This document shows, in pieces, positions 48,013-56,244 of a stretch of 64,000 nucleotides of DNA; within the stretch, counting starts at the first letter, position 1, and each line of letters starts with the position of its first letter. Made by a program: the position numbers and the translations under genes. The notes beneath the pieces are model-generated. The model was given only the letters and a program-made list of their open reading frames with translations. It did not search any database and was not told the origin of the DNA. The DNA lies in the NCBI GenBank assembly GCA_963513935.1, contig OY740768.1, forward strand, positions 32,486,216 to 32,550,215, given 5' to 3'. The DNA comes from Aphrophora alni (Eukaryota > Arthropoda > Insecta > Hemiptera > Aphrophoridae).

Positions 48013-49734
48013 ATGGACGCTAACCAAGAAGAAAGTAGCAAATATAACCTTAGGCCTAAAATTAATCCCACCGGAAAAGCCAAGGAAGGGAAATTGAAAA
48101 CCTTTAGAGAGACTATTGATGCCAATGACACTGAACTAAATGTTAGGCCTAGCCAAATAGAGGTTATGGAGCAGAGTAGTGCTAGTAGTGTCCAAGATAC
48201 AGAACCAAATGTCCCTACGTTATTAGAACAAATGACGCTGTTAATTAACAATCTACAGATTAACATCGACCATAAATTTAAACAAAATCAGGAAAAACTA
48301 GAATTAAAAATGATTCAAAATGAATCCAATTTGAAGGAAAATTTTGAAATAGTCCAGAAAGAAATTACTAATTTAAAGGAATGTTTGGCAATACAGATAG
48401 CTATAGTAGAAACTCAATTTACAGATAAATTAATTGAAATGGAACAAGCTGTGACAGAGAACAACCAAAGAATAGACAACCTAGAAAGTAGATTAGATTC
48501 CACAATCAATAGTCAGAGTTTAAATGAGTCCCTAGACCTACATAAGGCCACAATTGAGAAGCAATTGTTACAAAATAAAAATAATGTGATCCATGAGGTA
48601 AAAGCTATGATTGCTGAAATACCGAAATCAAATATCGAAAATGCCATACCATCCCATATAAACGTAACTTGTGGAGGTAATAGTCAAGAAATCAACAATT
48701 TAACTAATCCAATACTTCCTAAATTTAACGGAAGACAGAATAATCCAAATGATTATCTGAATAGATTAACAAGATACTACGAGAGGTTAACTTGTCGACA
48801 AATCAACCAGATCGGATACAACAGAGACTGTCTATTCGACATAATCGACAACAGTTTAGAGGGTAGTGCTGCTCGGTGGTGGCAATTAATAAAAGGCGAT
48901 ACTACAAATTTCCAGCAATTCTGCGAAGAATTCCTATCCAAGTTTTGGAATAGGGATGTTCAAAAAGGAATTAGGCAAAAACTTGAACTCGAACAATATC
49001 GTTTAGGAGGAAAACTCACTCGAAGTGAATACTTCATTGACAGGGTGTTAACAATGAAGTCGATGACTCCCCAACCACCGGAGGAAGACATCATCGCAAC
49101 CCTAGTAGAACATTTTGACCAACGCATACAGGATGCGCAAAGAGTACAGAATATAAGTACAATAAAGGAATTTGCTGACCTTCTACAAAGAGAAGATACG
49201 GAAGAGGCAAACTCGGAAATTAGGAAACGTAATAATACAAGCCCGAGAGGAACACAAAATCCCACCAACAACAGACCATTTAGACATTACCAAACAAATA
49301 CTAACTACAACCAACCACAAAAACCACCCTTTAGGAATTATCAATCCCAAAACGAGTTCAGAAAGAACAGAGAACACCCTTATAAAAGTCAAAATAGCTA
49401 CAGACCCAATCAGAGGCCCACCAACGGTTATGGCCAACATTATACAAACAATTATAATCAAAACCGAAACTATAACCAGAAAACCAACTACGATAGACAA
49501 CCAGAACCCATAAGGACTGAGTTCAAATACAGACAACCACAACAGGACCAAGAACGATATTATCAACAAAAAGGCCCATACCAAGAGCGAAGAGAGGTTA
49601 GGTATCCTACAAACGAGCAAAGAATGGTATGTCAAGCTATAGCAATGAATACTAAACCACCGACACTAGAGAAACCAATACAAGTGCCTCAGGAGGAATA
49701 TAACCAAGAGTTAAACTCCAACGCACTGGCCTAG
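48013..49734 (+). CDS. gag: Gag of Ty3/Gypsy-like element (573 aa)
   Basis: This is the capsid protein. ATG 48,013 has an A-rich leader and good context (aaaATGG). Residues about 70-185 are predicted coiled coil (long E/K/Q/N heptad-like stretch). About 230-390 is the retrotransposon capsid core, starting L-P-K-F-N-G and including S-A-A-R-W-W, then F-x-x-E-F-L-S-K-F-W. From about 400 the tail is extremely Asn/Gln/Tyr/Arg-rich, and no CCHC zinc knuckle is present, unlike most Gypsy Gags. It ends at TAG 49,732-49,734, overlapping the pol frame by about 30 nt with a heptamer GTTAAAC at 49,710. Confidence 0.92.
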   Translation: MDANQEESSKYNLRPKINPTGKAKEGKLKTFRETIDANDTELNVRPSQIEVMEQSSASSVQDTEPNVPTLLEQMTLLINNLQINIDHKFKQNQEKLELKMIQNESNLKENFEIVQKEITNLKECLAIQIAIVETQFTDKLIEMEQAVTENNQRIDNLESRLDSTINSQSLNESLDLHKATIEKQLLQNKNNVIHEVKAMIAEIPKSNIENAIPSHINVTCGGNSQEINNLTNPILPKFNGRQNNPNDYLNRLTRYYERLTCRQINQIGYNRDCLFDIIDNSLEGSAARWWQLIKGDTTNFQQFCEEFLSKFWNRDVQKGIRQKLELEQYRLGGKLTRSEYFIDRVLTMKSMTPQPPEEDIIATLVEHFDQRIQDAQRVQNISTIKEFADLLQREDTEEANSEIRKRNNTSPRGTQNPTNNRPFRHYQTNTNYNQPQKPPFRNYQSQNEFRKNREHPYKSQNSYRPNQRPTNGYGQHYTNNYNQNRNYNQKTNYDRQPEPIRTEFKYRQPQQDQERYYQQKGPYQERREVRYPTNEQRMVCQAIAMNTKPPTLEKPIQVPQEEYNQELNSNALA

Positions 49735-52700
49735 ACCAAACTTCGAATAACAACCAAGGCTGTACAGGCAAAAGCGAGAGATATCTGCGAGAAAAACCTG
49801 AACACTCTAAGTCAGTGCCAACAAATTTTACAAAAATCGGAACAGAGCCACAAAAAGAAACCAAATCATACTATAATGATTACAACATCTCAAACCTTTA
49901 TTACGATAGAGAATTTCTATTAAATGAAGACAATGACAATAGTCCAGATCAAACCAACTGTAAGTGTCCAGAAATAACTATAAATTTAAATGGTATATCC
50001 ACAAATACGTTAGTAGATACGGGAAGCAGTATATCCTGTATTTCTGATAACTGGTTCCAGGTAAACAAGAACAATTTAGGTCATTTTGAACAGTTGCCAG
50101 TGAGTAACACATTCATCACCACTGCGTTGAACAATAAATCGAAACGAATTTCACACATTGTGCTATTAAAAGCCCAAATAAAACATATCGAGTTTGATAT
50201 CCAATGTATAATTGTCCCCAACCTTATTAAAGATTGCATAATGGGAATAGACACAATACGTATGCTAAAAATGGAAATAAATTTCAAGATTAATACAATT
50301 ACTATAATGAGTAAGGATAATAGAATATTAATAATGAAGTTCGATAGCAAAAGTAATGAGTCAGCAGGATGCAAAATAATAAAATACGACGACAATGAAT
50401 ATAGAATAAATAACAATAATCAAACTCAAAATCATAATAATAACAACAACAGTGAAATAAACGATTTAATTAAAGACAACGATAAACTCAACAAAATAGA
50501 AAAGGACCTAATAATCAACCTAATTAAACAAAACAATATAGTATTTTCAGACAAACCTGGACGTTGCAACATGTACCAACACCATATCAGGGTAGACAAT
50601 CCAGAACATTATAGAGCCCAAAGTTATCCAATACCCATAAATTTACAGGATGAAGTAGAGAGAAAATTAAATGACATGCTCGAGGACAATATAATTGAGG
50701 AATCAAACAGCCCATTTGTAAACCCTATTATAATTGTCAAGAAGAAGACTGGCGATCTCCGTATATGTCTAGACATGAGACGTATAAACGCACTAATTAC
50801 CCCCGACTATGAATGTAACAGAAGCATTAATGAGCTATTAGCTAAAGCTACAAATTCCAACTGGCTGACTACATTAGATCTTACCTCTTCATACTGGCAG
50901 ATTGAGCTAGAACCACAATCTAGACAGTATACAGCATTTCAATTTCGAGGCAAAGTGTATCAATATGTTGTAACCCCTTTTGGTCTATCCACTTCACAAG
51001 CTGCCCTAGTAAGAGCACTAGACCAAGTATTCAAGAACACGATAGAAAACTTTTCTTTAGTCTACATTGATGATATATGTGTTATATCACCTGATTTCAA
51101 TTCACACTTACAACACTTAGAATATGTATTTAGAAAACTTGCAGATGCAAAGATGACAATAAAACTGTCTAAATCAATCTTTTGTCGAGATAGAGTTCCT
51201 TTCTTAGGGTACTATTTAACCACTACTGGTCTAGAACCAGATTCAGAAAAGATTAAATGTTTTCAAGACTTTCCATCACCCACCACTAGGAAAGAACTCA
51301 AACGGTTCCTAGGAGGTATCAACTACTACAACAAATTCGTAGACAAATATGCAAAAACTGTACAACCTTTAATGAGATTGACTTCTAAGAAAGTAAAATT
51401 TATTTGGACTTCTAATGAAGAGAAACACTTCCTAGAAATTAAAAACTTATTTCTAAAAACAAATGTATTGAACCATCCTATGCCAAACCAAACCTACTAC
51501 CTACAAACAGACAGTTCAGACTTTGCGATAGGAGGACATTTATTCCAAATTGACAGCCAGAACAACAAAAGGGCTATCCTATTTATATCCAAAACATTGA
51601 AGAAATGCGAGATCAGATACACCACTACAGAAAAGGAGTTGCTAGCAGTCGTCTACTGTATACAAAAAGTCAGACATTACATTTTAAACGCAAAATTAAC
51701 GATCATTACTGATCATAAAGCATTGACATTTTTGAAAACATGCAAATTGTTAAATGGTAGATTAACTAGATGGATACTTGCATTACAAGATCACCAATTT
51801 GAAATTGTACATTGTAAAGGAGTGGATAACACAATAGCTGACCTACTCAGCAGAGTCAGAACAGATGAGAATCAACAGAACTCATTGACAACCACACCAG
51901 AATTAATAGTCGCAAATTTAGAAAGAGAACACAATTTAGAACTTTTAGAAAACCTTCGAAATTTAATACAATTACAACAAAACGATCCAACTCTCAAACA
52001 GATATATCTCCAAATTAAAAATTCAAACACTACAGAACATAATAGATTTAGAATAAATGACGACATATTATACCAGAAGCATCACAACAATTGGTTAATT
52101 ACAATACCCCAATCACTTGTCAATACTTTAATCTCAGAATGCCATAAATTTTATCTACACTGTGGAGCAAGGAAATGCCTGCAAATTTTACAAAAGGATT
52201 TCATATTTAAAGATATGGCTAGGAAAATTAGACAATTAATAGGAACCTGCGATACCTGCCAAAAATGCAAACACAGTAACCATCCTCTCTATGGAGAGAC
52301 TAGTGGAGTCAAATCTGAAGGAAAAGGAGATCTAATCGCAATCGCTTTGATTGGTCCTTTACCAAAAAGTCGAGGTGGTGTCCAATATATCTTCATCATT
52401 CTGGATACATTCACAAAATTTGTCCAATTATACAATCTAAAGAGAGCCACATCACAGGCAGTAATAGACAGAATGTTCAAAGAATACATACCCACATACG
52501 GAAAACCTAAGAAAATCTTAACTGACCATGGTACTCAATTCAAAAGTAGAATTTGGATTCAAAAACTAGAAGAGAATCAAATAAGACACATACTAAATCC
52601 AGTATACCACCCCATATCAAACATGGCAGAACGTCCTATAAAAGAAGTCAAACGCTGTCTCAGGACATATTGTGCTCAAAATCACAGAAGTTGGTCAAAC

Positions 52701-53171
52701 TACATAAGTACCATAAACAGTTTCCTAAACGAAATACAACATGAAACCACTGGTTTCACTCCCAATGAATTACAACTAAACAAATGTGATATCAGATTCT
52801 GGGAAGAGGTAATACAAAACCCTTTCAAAATGCAAATCCCCATTCAACAAAAGTTAGAATTAACAAAATCTCGAATAAAAACCACACAAGCCAAAAGAGC
52901 AGAGAAATTAAATGCAAAACATAAGATAACGATACTCAAGGAAAATGATTTAGTACTAGTAAAGTCATTTCCCCAATCCAGTATGGGATATGGTGAAACA
53001 GCAAAATTGTTCACAATATATGTTGGACCATTAAAAATATTGAAGAAAATGGGAAAAGCCATTTACTCCCTAATCGATGATAATGGAAAAACCTATGGAC
53101 CATATCACATATCTCTCCTACGTCGTTACAAAATTGCCTTGCCTGTACAGACCTCCGACGAACCAACCTAA
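49704..53171 (+). CDS. pol: Pol of Ty3/Gypsy-like element: protease, RT, RNase H, integrase
   Basis: The frame opens at 49,704 after a TAA and is -1 relative to gag. There is no convincing own ATG at the start (GTG 49,815 is only a nominal start), which points to frameshift expression. Counting from 49,815: protease L-V-D-T-G-S near residue 64; RT with L-D-L-T-S-S-Y-W near 353 and catalytic Y-I-D-D near 416; RNase H Q-T-D-S-S near 564 and T-E-K-E-L-L near 605; H-x-C-C-type zinc domain near 776-818; integrase Asp codon 52,404, Asp 52,524 and Glu 52,629, 39 and 34 residues apart; then a chromatin-side C-terminal region. Stop TAA... at 53,169-53,171. No disabling mutation is visible. The product would reverse-transcribe and integrate the element. 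Confidence 0.93.
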   Translation, partial: PRVKLQRTGLDQTSNNNQGCTGKSERYLREKPEHSKSVPTNFTKIGTEPQKETKSYYNDYNISNLYYDREFLLNEDNDNSPDQTNCKCPEITINLNGISTNTLVDTGSSISCISDNWFQVNKNNLGHFEQLPVSNTFITTALNNKSKRISHIVLLKAQIKHIEFDIQCIIVPNLIKDCIMGIDTIRMLKMEINFKINTITIMSKDNRILIMKFDSKSNESAGCKIIKYDDNEYRINNNNQTQNHNNNNNSEINDLIKDNDKLNKIEKDLIINLIKQNNIVFSDKPGRCNMYQHHIRVDNPEHYRAQSYPIPINLQDEVERKLNDMLEDNIIEESNSPFVNPIIIVKKKTGDLRICLDMRRINALITPDYECNRSINELLAKATNSNWLTTLDLTSSYWQIELEPQSRQYTAFQFRGKVYQYVVTPFGLSTSQAALVRALDQVFKNTIENFSLVYIDDICVISPDFNSHLQHLEYVFRKLADAKMTIKLSKSIFCRDRVPFLGYYLTTTGLEPDSEKIKCFQDFPSPTTRKELKRFLGGINYYNKFVDKYAKTVQPLMRLTSKKVKFIWTSNEEKHFLEIKNLFLKTNVLNHPMPNQTYYLQTDSSDFAIGGHLFQIDSQNNKRAILFISKTLKKCEIRYTTTEKELLAVVYCIQKVRHYILNAKLTIITDHKALTFLKTCKLLNGRLTRWILALQDHQFEIVHCKGVDNTIADLLSRVRTDENQQNSLTTTPELIVANLEREHNLELLENLRNLIQLQQNDPTLKQIYLQIKNSNTTEHNRFRINDDILYQKHHNNWLITIPQSLVNTLISECHKFYLHCGARKCLQILQKDFIFKDMARKIRQLIGTCDTCQKCKHSNHPLYGETSGVKSEGKGDLIAIALIGPLPKSRGGVQYIFIILDTFTKFVQLYNLKRATSQAVIDRMFKEYIPTYGKPKKILTDHGTQFKSRIWIQKLEENQIRHILNPVYHPISNMAERPIKEVKRCLRTYCAQNHRSWSNYISTINSFLNEIQHETTGFTPNELQLNKCDIRFWEEVIQNPFKMQIPIQQKLELTKSRIKTTQAKRAEKLNAKHKITILKENDLVLVKSFPQSSMGYGETAKLFTIYVGPLKILKKMGKAIYSLIDDNGKTYGPYHISLLRRYKIALPVQTSDEPT
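49710..49716 (+). promoter_or_regulatory. Candidate -1 ribosomal frameshift heptamer GTTAAAC
   Basis: It is read G TTA AAC in the gag frame (codons TTA 49,711 and AAC 49,714), 16 nt before the gag stop, within the 31-nt gag/pol overlap (pol frame open from 49,704). A -1 slip here leads into pol. The same heptamer is a known frameshift site in an arterivirus. Only a weak downstream pairing (GCCT 49,729 with AGGC 49,757) was noticed. Confidence 0.55.
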
Positions 53172-53199
53172 TCGACATAAAGTTAAGTGCAACGATATA

Positions 53200-53760
53200 A
53201 ACAATGTACTTCAATATAAAACAAGTGTCCCCTATAAAACATGTGTTCACCATAAACAATGTGACTATCCATTTATATATAATTCCCTATATATATGTAT
53301 ATTCCCCATAAACAAAGTGCTTAAATATAAAAAAAAAATGTGACTATCTATATTTATGTTCCCCATCAACAATGTGTTTTTACTACAAACAAAATGGTCC
53401 CTCATAAACAGTATTTTTTCCCACAACCCACACAACTTATTCCCCCCATAAACAGTGAATTATCACAAATATTTATATGTTAAAATATATGTATATCTCC
53501 ATGAATAGTGAACCCATATAAAAACAGTGAAATAAAAATGAACAGTATCACAAAATATGTATTTATGTAAAAGTGTCCCCGAAATGTGTATTCCCCATGT
53601 CCAATGGACATTCCTTAGTATGAACTATATGTCATATGACAATTATATGTTTCCCACCCCAATGATAAAACATGTGTCCCCAACTATAAAGTGTTACCCA
53701 AATTAAATGATAAACTATGTATAACCCCATGAACCATGAATTATGATATAAAATATCAAT
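53200..53760 (+). repeat. Degenerate short-repeat array in the 3' region of the LTR element
   Basis: About ten spaced, imperfect copies of a motif near CCCCATAAACAATGTG occur between pol and the 3' LTR: around 53,250, 53,308, 53,362, 53,400, 53,447, 53,506, 53,525, 53,540 and 53,727. Spacing is irregular (15-90 bp). No ORF is present, and env is absent. Confidence 0.6.
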
Positions 53761-54002
53761 TAATTAGGTATATGTAGCCTAATATGAGAATAAGATCCAT
53801 ATGATCCAATTGTTAATTTTATTCAATTTGTTAAACCAATTCAAAATCAACTGATAAAATAAGTAAGGATAACCTATAATTCCATAAGAATAAGTGTTCA
53901 ATGTATGTTATGTTATGTTATATTATGTTATATATGTTATTTTACAATGTAATTTGTTAGTTATAAATTTATTTATTGTTCAGTAAACTTCACAAAAACA
54001 AA

Positions 54003-54015
54003 TTTAAAGGGCATT
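54003..54015 (+). other. Polypurine-tract region before 3' LTR
   Basis: 'tttaaagggcatt' lies directly before the 3' LTR start; the AAAGGG part is the likely plus-strand primer. Confidence 0.5.
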
Positions 54016-55703
54016 TATAACGTCACAAATTCCATCATAAAAAGTTAGCCTAAAATAAACGACACCAAAACAAAGCAAAGTTCAATGACCCACAAAGCCA
54101 ACCAAGAAACCGACACTAAAATATCAGCTGATAGGCCTAAACAATTTACGAAAGTAATACACAAGGAAAAACATCATCAATAACTAAATTAACTATGTCA
54201 AAACCAATTCACACCCCAAGAATTCACCCAAATCCATATAGAAATGGATATTATCAAATATAATTCTCAAATATAGAATAAAGCCTAGACAGAGCCTTGT
54301 AACATGAAAACCTATAACCTCACATCTAAACAAACACATTGAAATCAATTCCATAATACTATCACAAACACTACACCATAAATTAATATAAGCACTACAC
54401 ATATATATATATATAGCCTCAGTAAACAACTATTTTTTATTTTAATCATCAGAAGATAGCATATACAATATATGAAGGTAAAACGCATTCCCTATGAACG
54501 CCATGTTTTTGTTAGTACAACTAGATCAAAGAAACGACTATCACAATCGAAATTAATAAAATCAAATAAAAATAAATAATAAGTCACAATATCTGTTAGA
54601 ATAGTAAAATAATCCTTAAAGTAAATTTAAGAACATAAATAGTAACCGTAAGACCCAAATGTTATATAATTAGAATTAGAACTAGGACTACTTGAGTCAT
54701 AGATATAAGTACGTCATTCTGTTGGAACGGGAAATTATACAATTAACAATAAAATCAGTAAACTCATTTAAGAATCGGCAATGTAAATATGAATAAATAT
54801 TATCACGAGACCAAAGGCAAAAAAAGACATAAAGTAATATCAAAATTATAATTTATTCAAGTCAGGAACATCAAATTGTACAAGGCGAAAGAATATTATT
54901 TGAGTAACCAAGGGAACGGAAGAACAGTGCATGCTGGGAACCGCGGCAACAATTCAATTCAAAAACCGAAGCCAAAAATTCATTCCAATCCAAGACTTCA
55001 GAGCCCAAAGATGAAAATTTCTATTCGTAATTTTAAAAATGATGCCGTCAAGTTTTAGTATGTTAAAACAGTATAAACAGTGGTAAATTCAGTGCTAAAT
55101 CACACAGAGAGTGGTATCCTCTGTAAATTCAAATATAATAAAGTCCAGAAACTCTTAATATTGAAGATAAACTTTAACAAATTTTACAATTCATAAGCCT
55201 ATTTCAAAAAAGAACACCGATCCTAAATCTCAATTTTTCTTAACTGTAACTTCACAAAATGCGTTAAAAACAGTTTGTTCATGTCTGGTCGAGTGCCTGC
55301 CCCGAGAAAATAATAAATATTAATTACTAATATTTATAAAAGAACTTTGTAATTCTATGATAAAGATATATGTAATGAACCCAAACCTAGAGCTAGCCTG
55401 GAATAATTTAACTTTGTAATTAAAGACAATCTAACCTTGTTGTGTTATTAAAAGAACTCAAAAGCAAATATTATTAATGTTTAACAAGAAATAATTTACT
55501 AAAAGAAAATATTTATAATTTAAATGAATAAACAAATGAATTTATATAACTGAAATTATCTGCATTATTGTCAACTTATTTAGTAGTAGTTGAAGACTAG
55601 TTGTAGATATTTCAAATAAATTTTAATAAAGTAACTTCACTATTTCGGATTTTATAATAAAGATAAAATATTTTATAACATATAAGAAAAGTATTATGTT
55701 ATA
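54016..55703 (+). repeat. LTR element 3' LTR (1,688 bp)
   Basis: It is collinear with 46,057-47,744 with no difference seen in the parts compared. It is followed by the second GGGT. Confidence 0.92.
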
Positions 55704-56244
55704 GGGTAAAAATAGAGGCACTGAGGAGAAACGTAAATCTTATTCCACAGTGCAAGCGACGTCAAGCATTTGGGCATACACAACGTTATTGCCAAAGAGA
55801 TTATGCCTGTGTGAAGTGTGCTGGTAAGCATCCTACAAAGGTATGTACTTTGAAGATAGATCAAAAGCCTAAATGTATTAACTGTAAAGGTGAGCACCCT
55901 GCAAACTACAGGGGTTGTCTGATAGTGAAGGAAAATCAGGAAAGACGAAATAGACAGATTGGTCATCGACAAAAAGATTATGCTAGAGCTATTTCTGATA
56001 AAAAACACAGTGGTGTCTCGGGTAGCGAACAAGCGAAAGTAGATGAAAACAACAAAGAGCAAAATACAAAAACATATTCCGAAATTATTAAAAATAGAAG
56101 AAAAGATGAAGAGAATTCAATGAAAGACATGTGGACATCTATTATACAACGGTTAGACAGTCAAGATAAATCGATTAAATTTCTAACTGAAACAATAAGT
56201 ATGCTAAACACAAATTCTAAAAAATCAACCGCTTCAAAGAAGAA

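Larger units (their letters stand above)
46057..55703 (+). mobile_element. Complete Ty3/Gypsy-like LTR retrotransposon (9,647 bp)
   Basis: Two 1,688-bp LTRs at a constant offset of 7,959 enclose a primer site, gag, pol (protease, RT, RNase H, integrase, in that order, as in Ty3/Gypsy), and an 840-bp 3' region. There is no env. LTRs were identical wherever I compared them, so insertion was recent. The LTR termini implied by the 4-bp target duplication are TATAAC...GTTATA, not TG...CA. Gag and pol overlap in -1 register. All main catalytic residues are present, so it may be active. Confidence 0.93.

Noticed and set aside
53172..54015. An env gene after pol in the Gypsy-like element
   Set aside because: No long frame, signal peptide or membrane segment; the space holds only AT-rich repeats.
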